A stretch of DNA of 64,000 nt, taken from assembly GCA_963842915.1 (NCBI GenBank), contig CAWJII010000010.1, forward strand, positions 248,001 to 312,000. Reading direction: 5' to 3'. Source of the DNA: SG8-38 sp963842915 (GTDB taxonomy: Bacteria; Myxococcota_A; Polyangia; Polyangiales; Houyiibacteriaceae). Every line of letters begins with the position of its first letter. The first letter of the stretch is position 1. The position numbers were made by a program, and so were the translations under genes. The notes beneath the pieces are model-generated. The model did not search any database, was not told the DNA's origin, and saw only the letters and a program-made list of their open reading frames with translations. Positions 7,205-15,960 of the stretch are shown piece after piece.

Positions 7205-9087
7205 CGACTGCGGCGACGAACGCGCCCAGGCCCAAGTTGATCGCGTTCGTCGTTGGGCTGATCGCCGTCACGGCGTTGATGTTCCATGTGCGTAGGTACC
7301 CCGTCCTGACCTACGACGACGCGTTCATTTCGCTTCGCTACACGCAGCGCTTCCTCGAAGGGCATGGGCTGACCTGGACCGAGGGTCCGCCGGTCGAAGG
7401 CTATTCCAACCTGCTTTGGGTCCTCGGCTGCGCCCTTCTCGCGGCGCTCGGCGTGGACCTGCTCGATACGCCGGTGGTTCTGGGGATCTCTTGCGCCATC
7501 GCGACCATTGCGGCGCTGATCTACGCTTTCCCGGCGCGCAGCTGGAGCAGGAGCTTGCCTGCCTTCGCGGGCGCCATGTTCATCGCCCTCACCGGCCCCA
7601 TTGCTCTTTGGGCGGTCGCGGGGCTCGAGGGCTGCCTGGTCGCGGCCCTTCTGGCCTGGTCTTTCGTCTTGTTGCGACCGCTGGTCGATGGGGAGGCGGA
7701 GGATTGGAAGAGCGCCCTGTTGCCTGGCATCCCGCTCGGGCTGCTCTGCCTGAGCAGGCCCGACGCTCCGCTCCTCGTGATCATCATCTGCGCGTTCCTG
7801 CTCCTGCGATCGCGCTCGGCCGCCGCAGCTGCACGCGCGGTCGCCGTGGGCGTCGTGCCTGGGCTCGCGACTCTCGGTCAGCTCGCATTTCGGCTCGTGT
7901 ACTACGACGACTGGCTCCCGAACACCGCGCGCGCGAAGGTTGCCTTCACGGCCGAACGCCTCGAGAGCGGAACGCAATGCGTAGCGGGCGCGGGGCTGTC
8001 CTCCTATGCGCTCTGGGTCCCCGCCCTGCTGGCGCTGTACGTCGCCTGGCGCGACGCCGAGCGCCGTCCGCGTATCTTGCTCGGGTTCACACTGGTTGCG
8101 GCATGGACCGCCTACACGGCTACGGTCGCGTGCCAGCCGTACGGCTTTCGGATGCTGATCCCTTCGTACGTGCTGCTCGCGTTTCTCGTCGCAGAGGCCC
8201 TCGACTGGGTGCAGGGGCGCGGACGAAGCGCTCGACTAGGCGCCTGGCTGGCGACTCTGGCACTGCTGTTTTGGTTCGGGCGCAGCCAGCAAAACGAAAA
8301 GAACATCGTCCTCGCCCGTGAGCAGAGGCCCCCCGTCACGGTGCTGGCTTCGACCATTGGAAACACGCTTCGCGAGGCCTTCGCGGGCCGGGACCCGCTG
8401 CTGGCTGTCGATGCGGCGGGGGCCATTGCGTACTTCTCGGGGCTTCGATCACTCGACATGCTCGGCTTGAACGATGCGCACATCGCCAGGCACCGCGGGG
8501 AGTCTTTCGGCCAGGGCATCCAGGGACACGAGCTCGGCGACGGCGCCTATGTCTTGTCGCAGGAGCCGGACATCATCGTGGCCAAACGGCTGGGCTCCGG
8601 CCGCCTCGCCTATGTCGGGGGCCGGCAGATGAAAGCGGACCCTCGCTTCCGCGAACTGTACCGCCGTGTCCGGATTCACGGCGAGCGCCCGGTCCCGGTC
8701 GACTTCTATGCCTTCTTGCTTCTGGAGGGCCGCGTCGGTGTGCAACGCTCGGAGGGCTCGGTCGTGATCCCGGGCTACCTGTTGGCCGATGGCAGGGGCG
8801 GTCGAGCAGAGCTCGATGACCGCGAGGCGCTTGGAACGCGATTCGCAGGAGATGCCGAAGCCACAGTGGACGGCATCGAGCTAGACGCCGGTGCATGGCG
8901 CTTCACCAGCAAGGGCGACGGTTCCTTCGAGCTCGCAGTGCGTGGGCGCTCCGAGCCTTCGCAGGTGGTGCGAGGGCCACAGAGCGTAGAGCTGGTGCTC
9001 GCGCAACCGGAGCTGGTCGACATCACGGTGGTGGCGAGCCCCCGAGCGTTTCTGGCTGAAGTGCTCGCGGAGCGAACCGGCGACTGA
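7201..9087 (+). CDS. GT-C type integral membrane glycosyltransferase
   Basis: A 628-residue protein with about ten hydrophobic helices in the first 400 residues and a soluble C-terminal domain. The first loop reads TYDDAFISLRYTQRFLEG followed by GPPVEGYSNLLWVL, a signature of bacterial polyprenol-linked glycosyltransferases of the GT39/ArnT-like clan; the Asp pair is the likely catalytic site. Such enzymes move a sugar from a lipid carrier to an envelope acceptor on the periplasmic side. The start is GTG at 7201, overlapping the previous stop; a longer frame from 7090 is translated junk. It is coupled to the two upstream lipoprotein genes, but the acceptor is unknown. Confidence 0.82.
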   Translation: MTTAATNAPRPKLIAFVVGLIAVTALMFHVRRYPVLTYDDAFISLRYTQRFLEGHGLTWTEGPPVEGYSNLLWVLGCALLAALGVDLLDTPVVLGISCAIATIAALIYAFPARSWSRSLPAFAGAMFIALTGPIALWAVAGLEGCLVAALLAWSFVLLRPLVDGEAEDWKSALLPGIPLGLLCLSRPDAPLLVIIICAFLLLRSRSAAAAARAVAVGVVPGLATLGQLAFRLVYYDDWLPNTARAKVAFTAERLESGTQCVAGAGLSSYALWVPALLALYVAWRDAERRPRILLGFTLVAAWTAYTATVACQPYGFRMLIPSYVLLAFLVAEALDWVQGRGRSARLGAWLATLALLFWFGRSQQNEKNIVLAREQRPPVTVLASTIGNTLREAFAGRDPLLAVDAAGAIAYFSGLRSLDMLGLNDAHIARHRGESFGQGIQGHELGDGAYVLSQEPDIIVAKRLGSGRLAYVGGRQMKADPRFRELYRRVRIHGERPVPVDFYAFLLLEGRVGVQRSEGSVVIPGYLLADGRGGRAELDDREALGTRFAGDAEATVDGIELDAGAWRFTSKGDGSFELAVRGRSEPSQVVRGPQSVELVLAQPELVDITVVASPRAFLAEVLAERTGD

Positions 9088-9098
9088 GCCGCGCCCGC

Positions 9099-9713
9099 TT
9101 AGGAATGTTCAGCGGTGACCGAGATTCGGCTGCGAAGCGCGCGGATCGTGTTGCCAGCGGCCCGTTCGTTCTCCCGACTGAACACCGACGAGGGCAAGGG
9201 CATGTCCGGGTCGACGAAGAGCTTGAAGTCGACCTCGGTGCGGGCGCCGTCGTCGACCGGGGTCAGGCGCCAACTGGCGCTGAACGCATCCATGTTTCCC
9301 TCGAGAAGGCGCGCCTCGATCACGCGCGTGTCCCCCTCGGCGGCGGTCTCGGACAATTTGAACTGCCCCCAGAGCGTGAACGTCCCGGCCGCGACGCTGA
9401 CTTCCATGTAGACCATGGCTCGATTGCCACGCTGGGCGAGCACTTTGGACTTCGTGAAGTTCGGCATGAAGTGCGCGTAGTTCGCGTAGTCGACGACGAT
9501 GGGGAAGACCTCGTCGATGGGCTTGTCGATGACTGCGACCGCGTGGCCCCAGGAGATGTTGGACCCCTCTTCGCTGATCTGCGCGGTGCGAACTTCGAGC
9601 TCGCCGGCGGCGTGAACGGGGCTCGTTGCCAGGAACAAGGCCGAAATCAATAGGGTAGGCAAAGCCAAGTTACTCATCTGCGAAGTTTGCCTAGGCTGTC
9701 CGTAAGAATCCAT
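9099..9713 (-). CDS. exported SRPBCC/START-like protein
   Basis: A 204-residue protein with a signal peptide (LALPTLLISALFLATSPVHA) and then one START/Bet v1-like domain (about 50-200). The domain shows VAVIDKPIDEVFPIVVDYAN at its start and a C-terminal helix containing ENERAAGNTIRALRSRI. This fold binds hydrophobic ligands such as lipids or polyketides, and export suggests a periplasmic lipid-binding role. The start is placed at 9713 because GGAGG lies six bases ahead; the ATG at 9677 is an alternative. It is convergent with the glycosyltransferase gene. Confidence 0.78.
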   Translation of the reverse strand: MDSYGQPRQTSQMSNLALPTLLISALFLATSPVHAAGELEVRTAQISEEGSNISWGHAVAVIDKPIDEVFPIVVDYANYAHFMPNFTKSKVLAQRGNRAMVYMEVSVAAGTFTLWGQFKLSETAAEGDTRVIEARLLEGNMDAFSASWRLTPVDDGARTEVDFKLFVDPDMPLPSSVFSRENERAAGNTIRALRSRISVTAEHS

Positions 9714-9880
9714 TTCGTGCCTCCGTCTGGTTCGGGGGCTTTGCAGAGCCCGTGCCAAGGCGAGTCGGGCGGACGAAAAAGCCCATCGCATCAGGCGCTT
9801 AGCCCGGTCATGCTCGGATCGGTTCGAACGCCAACCCGGTCAGAAATGTCCGACCGGCTACTCGAGTAGCTACCTTCGAC

Positions 9881-10924
9881 CTAGCGAACCGAGAGCGAAA
9901 CCAGGCACTCGTCGGGGACGATGATACCGCCGCTTCCCGCGCTGGCGCCTGCGCCACCGGTTCCGCCGCCCGTCCCGGCGCTGCCGGCCGTGCCGCCGGA
10001 GCCGCCGTTGCCTGCGTCACCACCCGAACCGCCGGACCCCGCGCTGCCAGCGGAGCCGGCGCTGCCGCCCGCGCCGCCATCGCCACCGCCGCCGGCGCTG
10101 CCATCGCCACCGCCGCCGGCCGTGCCGCCCGCGCCGCCATCGCCACCAGCACCGGCCGTGCCGCCTGCGCCGCCTGCGCCGCCTGCGCCACCGTCGCCGC
10201 CGGAACCACCCGCGCCGTCGTCGGGCACGCAGTTCACGCTGATCGTCCAGTCGTCGATGCAGTACTCGAATGCATCATCGGAGACTTCGATCGTGATTTG
10301 TTCTTCATTGGCCTCGGCACAGGTGAAGACGGTCGCGGCTTGTTCCGAAGCCTCGAAGGAGCCGCCGGTCGCGGTCCAGCTGTACTCGACGGCGTCGCCT
10401 TCCGAGTCACCCGCAACGGCGGCGACGGAGAGCGAGTAGCCGCTAGCCGTCTGAAGAGGCGAAACCACGACTTTCTCGAGCTCGGCGCAGATGTTGAGCT
10501 TGCCGTTGATTCGGACGCCGCCGAACTGCGCTGCCTCCTTGCAGTGCAGGATGAGGTCGACCTCGGTGCTCACGCCGGCGCCCACGTCGAAGCTTGCTGC
10601 GCCACCGCACATGACCGTGCCGTCGACCGAGGTTGCGATCATCTCGACGAGGTACCCCTCACCGGGGGGAATGCCGAAAGTCTCTACCGAGGCGGTTGCC
10701 CCGGGCGCGCTCGTGTTGATGATGCCGCCCATGGCCGGCATGTCATTGCCGGTGATCTCGTAGCTCACGATGTCGATGACCGTGCCGTCACCGACCTCGA
10801 GGTTGATCCGCAAGAACGCGGCGCATGGGTCGAAATCCCCGCCGCTGTCGGAACAACCTAACGCGGTCAGGCCAAAAAGAAGGGACCAGGCAAGTGCCTG
10901 TAACGAGCTCCGAGTCATCATCAT
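9881..10924 (-). CDS. lipoprotein with Ig-like module and long Gly-rich C-terminal tail
   Basis: A 347-residue lipoprotein. The signal ends at LTALGC. A beta-rich region with paired Cys follows (about 25-240), including WTATGGSFEASEQAATVFTC and a CIDDWTISVNC pair. About 95 residues of GGSGGDGGAGG-type repeats come next, and the protein ends in DECLVSLSVR. Long Gly/Ala/Ser tails of this kind are frequent in Myxococcota surface proteins. The Ig-like part is related to the truncated protein at the left end of the window. Three consecutive ATGs occur (10924, 10921, 10918); AAGGA lies 2, 5 or 8 bases away, so the second or third may be the real start. Function unknown; probably cell-surface. Confidence 0.8.
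   Translation of the reverse strand: MMMTRSSLQALAWSLLFGLTALGCSDSGGDFDPCAAFLRINLEVGDGTVIDIVSYEITGNDMPAMGGIINTSAPGATASVETFGIPPGEGYLVEMIATSVDGTVMCGGAASFDVGAGVSTEVDLILHCKEAAQFGGVRINGKLNICAELEKVVVSPLQTASGYSLSVAAVAGDSEGDAVEYSWTATGGSFEASEQAATVFTCAEANEEQITIEVSDDAFEYCIDDWTISVNCVPDDGAGGSGGDGGAGGAGGAGGTAGAGGDGGAGGTAGGGGDGSAGGGGDGGAGGSAGSAGSAGSGGSGGDAGNGGSGGTAGSAGTGGGTGGAGASAGSGGIIVPDECLVSLSVR
9928..10220. repeat. degenerate GC-rich tandem repeat encoding (GlyGlyXxx)n
   Basis: On the + strand this stretch is built from short variants of GCCGCC, GCCATC and GCCACC, with near-exact duplicated blocks around 10075-10145. It encodes the Gly-rich tail of the lipoprotein. Slippage-prone repeats like this often change length between strains. 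Confidence 0.75.
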
Positions 10925-11082
10925 TTTCCTTGGTACAAGCTCGGGCGGCCAGCGCAGGAGGCCACCAGAGTCCCTGCAAGCGCAGAGGAATGAGTCTAAC
11001 CCCAACCAGGGTGTGCCCGTCAACAGGTTCATTCCGCAGTCGCCCAGAATCGTTAGAAAAATTGCCCGAATTGGCTCCTATT

Positions 11083-11098
11083 TGTGAGCTTGTTCACA
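11083..11098. promoter_or_regulatory. CRP-type palindrome TGTGA-N6-TCACA
   Basis: TGTGA-GCTTGT-TCACA matches both half-sites and the six-base spacing of the consensus bound by CRP-family regulators (CRP, Vfr, GlxR). It lies 30 bases upstream of the dehydrogenase start at 11129 and about 160 bases from the divergent lipoprotein start. So close to the start codon it could act as a repressor or overlap the promoter core. Binding is inferred from the sequence only. Confidence 0.55.
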
Positions 11099-11128
11099 GC
11101 CCGAAGAGCGGCTACCTACCCGCGCAAC

Positions 11129-12166
11129 ATGATCGACACCTCGCCCCTCAATTCGAAGCGCTGCCTGGTCACCGGAGGCGCCGGGTTTCTCGGACGAAAT
11201 CTCGTGGCGGCGCTGCGCGAAAAAGGGTGCCCGGTGACCGTGCTCGACACGGCGGCCCCGGCCGAACCGCTGCAAGGGGTGCGCTGGCTTCAGGGTGACG
11301 TGCGAAGCTACGCCGACGTGCTCGCCGCTTCCGAGGGCGTCGACACGGTGTTCCACACGGCGGCGGTGATCGAAGCGCTGACGCACGCGCGGCGTTCGGT
11401 CGCCCAAACGATCGAAGCGATCAACGTCGGCGGCACGCAGAACGTGATCCGCGCCGCGCGGCAAAGCGGCGTGCGGCGCCTCGTGCACACCGGTTCGATC
11501 GTCGCCTCGTTCTGCATGAACGCCGCAGGGGGGGATGAGTCGGCTCCGTACAGCAGGTCCCGTGACCTGTACACGAGCACCAAGATCGCCGGAGAGCGCG
11601 CCGTCCTCGATGCCAATGGCGCAGATGGGCTCCTGACCTGCGTGATTCGTCCGGGCGGAATCTACGGCCCCGGCGAACGGCTGACCTATGGACGCTTGGT
11701 GCGCGCCCTCAAGATGGGGGTGCCGCTGGTGGTTTTCGGCGACGGACGCGCTCGGCTCGACTACGTGTACATCGACAACCTCATCGACGCGCAGCTGCGG
11801 GCGGCCGAGCGCCTGGTCGAAGGCTCGCCGGTTTGTGGAGAAGCGTACTTCGTGAGTGACGAAAGCCCGATCAACGCGGGCCAGTTCAGCATCGAGCTCG
11901 TGAAAAACATGGGCCTGCAACCCCCGCGGATCCGTGTGCCCGATGCGGTCGCCCGGGCGATGGGCGCCGCGATGGAGCGAGTGTATCAGGCGCTCGGGGT
12001 TGGCAAGCCCCTGTTCACGGTGGCAAACGTGAAGCTCTGCGACATCGACCACTACTTCTCGATCGAGAAGGCCAAGCGGCACCTGGGCTACCGGCCCCTG
12101 GTCGACACCGAAGAGGGTCTGCGTCGAACGGCCGTGGAAGCCCGCGCCTACTACGAGAGCCTGTGA
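11129..12166 (+). CDS. 3-beta-HSD/NAD-dependent epimerase family dehydrogenase
   Basis: A 345-residue extended short-chain dehydrogenase. The NAD-binding motif is TGGAGFLGRN (about residues 13-22), the active site is YTSTK (about 147-151) and RPGGIYGPGE follows. The closest family type is 3-beta-hydroxysteroid dehydrogenase/isomerase, which also includes hopanoid and sterol 4-decarboxylating members, so a steroid, hopanoid or sugar substrate are all possible. The ATG at 11129 is chosen over an upstream GTG at 11084, which would lie inside the CRP-like palindrome. An acyl-CoA dehydrogenase gene follows 38 bases later. Confidence 0.85.
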   Translation: MIDTSPLNSKRCLVTGGAGFLGRNLVAALREKGCPVTVLDTAAPAEPLQGVRWLQGDVRSYADVLAASEGVDTVFHTAAVIEALTHARRSVAQTIEAINVGGTQNVIRAARQSGVRRLVHTGSIVASFCMNAAGGDESAPYSRSRDLYTSTKIAGERAVLDANGADGLLTCVIRPGGIYGPGERLTYGRLVRALKMGVPLVVFGDGRARLDYVYIDNLIDAQLRAAERLVEGSPVCGEAYFVSDESPINAGQFSIELVKNMGLQPPRIRVPDAVARAMGAAMERVYQALGVGKPLFTVANVKLCDIDHYFSIEKAKRHLGYRPLVDTEEGLRRTAVEARAYYESL

Positions 12167-12204
12167 ACGGCTAGCGCGGCACCGGAGGCTGTTCTATTCC
12201 GGGG

Positions 12205-13350
12205 GTGACCATGATCCTCACTCAGCACCAAGAGATGATTCGCGAGTCGGCGGCGCGCTTCGCAGCGGAACGCTTGGCGCCCAACAGCCGGAAATGGGAA
12301 GCAGCCGGAGCGGTCGAGCTCGAAGCGCTTCATGAGATGGGCGAGCTCGGTTTCATGGGGATGACCGTGCCTGAAGCGTACGGCGGCGCGGGACTCGACT
12401 ACGTGTCGTACGCTCTGGCCCTGATGGAAATCGCGGCGGGGGACGGCGCGGTGTCTACGATCATGAGCGTCAACAACGCGCCGGTCTGCGCGATCCTGCA
12501 GTCGACGGCGAGCGAGGAGCTGCGTGAGAAGTACCTCAAGCCCTTGGCCGCCGGAGAGATGATCGGCGCTTTCGCGTTGACCGAGCCGCAGGCTGGGTCC
12601 GACGCATCCAACCTTCAGACCCGGGCGATCCGAACCGACTCCGGCTACGCGATCACGGGTACCAAGCAGTTCATCACCTCGGGGCGGATCGCGGGTGCGG
12701 TGATCGTCTTTGCGGTGACCGACCCATCCGCAGGCAAGCGAGGCATCTCGGCGTTTGTGGTGCCCGCCGGAACAGCAGGCATGAGCGTCGCTTCGCTCGA
12801 GCACAAAATGGGGCAGGAGGCCTCGGACACCGCGCAGCTGAGCTTCGACGGAGCGCTCGTCCCGGCCGATCATCTGATCGGCAAGGAAGGCGAAGGGTAT
12901 CGAATCGCGCTCGCCAATCTGGAAGCAGGCCGCATCGGTATCGCCGCGCAGTGTGCGGGCATGGCGCGAGCGGCCTTGGACCAGGCGATCGCCTATTCCA
13001 AAGAGCGGACCGCGTTCGGCAAGGCGATTTCGAACCACCAGGCCGTGGCCTTTCGACTCGCAGACATGGCAACCCAGCTTCACGCCGCCACCACGATGGT
13101 GCTCGAGGCTGCGGCGCTTCGCGATGCGGGCCGCCCCTGTCTGAAGGAAGCCTGCATGGCCAAGCTCTTCGCTTCGGAGGCAGCCGAACGCATCTGCTCG
13201 GACGCGATTCAAATCTTCGGCGGCTACGGGTACTCGCGTGAGCTTCCCGTCGAGAAGATCTACCGCGATGTGCGCGTTGCCCAGATCTATGAGGGCACTT
13301 CCGACGTCCAGCGCATCATCATCAGCCGGCAACTGCTGCAAGGAGCCTGA
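12205..13350 (+). CDS. acyl-CoA dehydrogenase
   Basis: A 381-residue FAD-dependent acyl-CoA dehydrogenase of normal length. The first family signature is GAFALTEPQAGSDASN (about residues 125-140). The second, QIFGGYGYSREL, precedes the catalytic base Glu in YEGTSDVQ (about residue 363), at the place found in short- and medium-chain enzymes. It removes two hydrogens from the alpha and beta carbons of an acyl-CoA in the cytoplasm, passing electrons to ETF. Short-chain or branched substrates fit best by overall similarity, but chain length cannot be read. The start is GTG at 12205, with ATG at 12211 as alternative. Confidence 0.92.
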   Translation: MTMILTQHQEMIRESAARFAAERLAPNSRKWEAAGAVELEALHEMGELGFMGMTVPEAYGGAGLDYVSYALALMEIAAGDGAVSTIMSVNNAPVCAILQSTASEELREKYLKPLAAGEMIGAFALTEPQAGSDASNLQTRAIRTDSGYAITGTKQFITSGRIAGAVIVFAVTDPSAGKRGISAFVVPAGTAGMSVASLEHKMGQEASDTAQLSFDGALVPADHLIGKEGEGYRIALANLEAGRIGIAAQCAGMARAALDQAIAYSKERTAFGKAISNHQAVAFRLADMATQLHAATTMVLEAAALRDAGRPCLKEACMAKLFASEAAERICSDAIQIFGGYGYSRELPVEKIYRDVRVAQIYEGTSDVQRIIISRQLLQGA

Positions 13351-13392
13351 CCCTCCCCTTGACGGCCCGGGCGTCGGGCTTAGGGAACTGCC

Positions 13393-13893
13393 ATGTTCTG
13401 GCGCTTTGCCATTCGCGACCTGACGATCCTGCTGGGAACGGTCGCGCTGTGGTGGCTGAGCCTGTCTGCGGAACCGCAAACCACGCTCCGGTCCGCGCTC
13501 TCGATCACGGCCGGCGTTGGCGCTGCCGTGTGTGCATACAATCTGCACGAGTGGGGGCATCTGATCGGCGCGCATTTCACTCAGAGCGTCTACGTCCCTG
13601 CGAAGCGCTTGGTCTCTCCGTTCCTGTTCAGCTACGACGCCGAGCGCAACACGAAGCGCCAGTTCCTGCTGATGTCGCTTGCGGGTTTCGCGGCGACCGC
13701 CCTATTCGTGGCGGGGTTTGTGCTCTTCATGCCTCAGGACCAGCAAGCGGGCCGGATTGCGCTGCGGGGTGCGCTCATCCTGGCCGGGCTCACCGTGGTC
13801 ATCGAGCTTCCAATCTTCTTCCGGGCGCTCTTCGGGAGCAAGGTTCCACGCACGGGCATGTTTGAAGGCCCCAGTGTCGGCGGCCGCGACTGA
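13393..13893 (+). CDS. integral membrane protein with HEXXH motif
   Basis: A 166-residue protein with about four hydrophobic segments. HEWGH at residues 52-56 is a zincin-type HEXXH inside or beside the second helix, as in M50 intramembrane proteases and some membrane hydroxylases/desaturases. The second metal-ligand motif of site-2 proteases (an NPDG-like motif) is not seen. It may therefore be a degenerate protease-like protein, a different metal enzyme or a chance match. It lies between the acyl-CoA dehydrogenase and fatty acyl reductase genes on the same strand. Confidence 0.6.
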   Translation: MFWRFAIRDLTILLGTVALWWLSLSAEPQTTLRSALSITAGVGAAVCAYNLHEWGHLIGAHFTQSVYVPAKRLVSPFLFSYDAERNTKRQFLLMSLAGFAATALFVAGFVLFMPQDQQAGRIALRGALILAGLTVVIELPIFFRALFGSKVPRTGMFEGPSVGGRD

Positions 13894-13980
13894 CGCCTGC
13901 AAAAGGGCAGGAGCGTTCGGCGCAGCTCCGCTTGCTGGGGTGCTGGCGCGCTTCCGGGGCTCGGTTCATTGTCGGTTGCA

Positions 13981-15960
13981 ATGAGCTCTGCGAACCGTGT
14001 GTTTGTGACCGGAGGAACCGGCCTGATTGGGCGCGCTCTGGTCGAACGGCTGCTTCGGCGCGGCGTGAACGTGACCTTGATGCTGCGAACGGGCGCAGTG
14101 GAGCGCCGCAAGCAGGAGCTCGAAGCGCTCGACCGCGCGGCCGGCGGGTTGAACGGTTCGCTCAGCCGCGTGACCGGTGACCTGACCGCAGCGGATTTGG
14201 GCCTGTCTGAGGACGGCCTCGCCGCGCTGTCGCAAGCAGCGCAGTGCTTCCACGTGGCCGCCCTCTATGACATCGAGGCCGACTCGGACGCGCTCGAGAC
14301 GAGCAACGTCGAGGGCACCCGACAGCTGATCTCTGCGCTTCGAAAGGCGGGGTTCGATGGAACCCTTCATCACGTGAGCTCGGTCGCAATCGCCGGCGAC
14401 TACGCGGAGACGTTCACCGAGGCGATGTTCGAGGAGGGCCAGGGGCTCCCGCACGCCTACCATCGCAGCAAGCTCACGTCGGAGAAGCTCGTTCGCGAGT
14501 CCGGGCTCGACTACCGCATCTACCGGCCGAGCGCGGTCGTGGGTGATTCGAAGACGGGCGCGATGGACCGCATCGACGGGGTCTACTTCAGCTTCGGCGC
14601 GATCAAGAAGCTCGCCTACGCCCTGCCCGGCTGGGCGCGCGTGCCGGTGCCGCGCCTGCGTGGGGGCTTCAACGTGGTTCCGGTGGACTATGTGGCCGAC
14701 GCGATGGTCCACATCGCTTTCGCCAAGACGGATGCGCGCGTGTTTCACTTGGTGGACCCAAAGCCGCCTTCTCTGGTGAAGATGACCAACATGTTCCTGG
14801 CGGCAGCGGGCGGCCCTCGGCTCGGCCCCGCCCTCGAGCTCTCCAAGTTGCGCGGGATGAAGAAGACGGGCGCGTTGCTGTCGATGCTCCCGAGCGTCCG
14901 AGAGCTTCGCGACGCGTTCCTCGGCGACCTCGGTCTGCCGAGCGGCGGTCTCAGCCTGATGAATACCAAGGTGCGTTACGAAGACCGAAACACGCAGGCG
15001 GCCCTGGCGGGCTCCGGCATCAGCTGCCCGCCCTTGAGCAGCTACGCCAAGACGCTCTATCGGTACTACGAAGATCATCTCGATCCCGCCAAGCAGCGCC
15101 CGGCACGATACCGGGCTGTGTTGGCTGGCAAGGTCGTGCTCGTCACGGGCGCGTCGCGCGGAATCGGCCTGGTCGTCGCGCAGACGGCCGCCGAGGCGGG
15201 GGCCAAGGTGCTCCTCGTGGCGCGAGACGCCGCCAAGCTGCAAGCCGAGGTGGAGCAAATCCGCGCTGCCGGCGGAGAAGCGTACGCCCACAGCGCGGAC
15301 CTCTCTTCGTTTGATGAGCTGGACGCTCTCGCCCAGGCGGTGCTCGCTCAGCACGGCGGGGTGGACGTCCTCATTCACAACGCGGCCCGCTCGATTCGCC
15401 GCCCCATCCTCGCCTCGATGGACCGCTTCCACGACTACGAGCGCACGATGGCGCTCAACTACTTCGCGCCGGTGCGACTCACGTTGCGGCTGCTGCCATC
15501 GCTCATCGAGCGGAGCGGCACGATTTCTCACGTGCTCACGATGGGCGTGCTGATCCCCGGCCCTTACTTCGCCGCTTATCTTGCGACCAAGTCGGCGCTC
15601 GACGCCTTTGGCGATTCGCTGATGTCCGAGCTCCAGCACGAAGGGATTCACGTGTCGTCCGTCTACCTTCCGCTGGTGAAGACCGAGATGATGGCGCCGG
15701 TTGAAGAGTACGCCGGGCGCCGCGATGTGATGACGCCAAAGCGCGCGGCCACGATGATCCTCGACGGCGTGGTCGACAGGCGGCGCCGGGTCATGACTCC
15801 CGTCGGCGCCGCTTACGCATTCAGCAATCGCGTCACACCCAGGACGACGAGCCGGATCCTCAACTTGCTACAGCGAACCTTCCCTGTGGGTGACAGTCCG
15901 AGCGAGTTCCCCATGGAGAAAGCGTTCATCACCAACGCGATCGGCGGCAGCCCGATTTAG
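13981..15960 (+). CDS. two-domain fatty acyl-CoA reductase (fatty alcohol forming)
   Basis: A 659-residue fusion of two Rossmann enzymes. The N-terminal half has TGGTGLIGRAL (about 10-20) and an AYHRSK catalytic motif; it belongs to the extended SDR/male-sterility group. The C-terminal half (from about 380) is a classical SDR with VTGASRGIGL and an AYLATK active site, like Acinetobacter Acr1. The same order and length are found in Marinobacter alcohol-forming acyl-CoA reductases and mycobacterial Rv3391, where the C-terminal domain reduces acyl-CoA to aldehyde and the N-terminal domain aldehyde to alcohol. With the WS/DGAT gene at 19380 it would give a complete wax ester route. The ATG at 13981 is chosen over a TTG at 13969. 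Its stop overlaps the convergent thioredoxin gene by four bases. Confidence 0.85.
   Translation: MSSANRVFVTGGTGLIGRALVERLLRRGVNVTLMLRTGAVERRKQELEALDRAAGGLNGSLSRVTGDLTAADLGLSEDGLAALSQAAQCFHVAALYDIEADSDALETSNVEGTRQLISALRKAGFDGTLHHVSSVAIAGDYAETFTEAMFEEGQGLPHAYHRSKLTSEKLVRESGLDYRIYRPSAVVGDSKTGAMDRIDGVYFSFGAIKKLAYALPGWARVPVPRLRGGFNVVPVDYVADAMVHIAFAKTDARVFHLVDPKPPSLVKMTNMFLAAAGGPRLGPALELSKLRGMKKTGALLSMLPSVRELRDAFLGDLGLPSGGLSLMNTKVRYEDRNTQAALAGSGISCPPLSSYAKTLYRYYEDHLDPAKQRPARYRAVLAGKVVLVTGASRGIGLVVAQTAAEAGAKVLLVARDAAKLQAEVEQIRAAGGEAYAHSADLSSFDELDALAQAVLAQHGGVDVLIHNAARSIRRPILASMDRFHDYERTMALNYFAPVRLTLRLLPSLIERSGTISHVLTMGVLIPGPYFAAYLATKSALDAFGDSLMSELQHEGIHVSSVYLPLVKTEMMAPVEEYAGRRDVMTPKRAATMILDGVVDRRRRVMTPVGAAYAFSNRVTPRTTSRILNLLQRTFPVGDSPSEFPMEKAFITNAIGGSPI

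Noticed and set aside
9815..9845. GGTTCGAAC-like stretch that could be a tRNA T-arm
   Set aside because: No acceptor, D or anticodon stem can be folded around it.
9928..10220. Tandem repeat resembling a CRISPR or VNTR array
   Set aside because: The units are short degenerate triplet-based blocks in frame with a coding sequence; there are no spacers of constant length.
13966..15651. Long - strand open frame of 561 codons opposite the fatty acyl reductase
   Set aside because: Shadow of the real gene on the + strand. The translated sequence is Arg/His-rich and lacks any motif.
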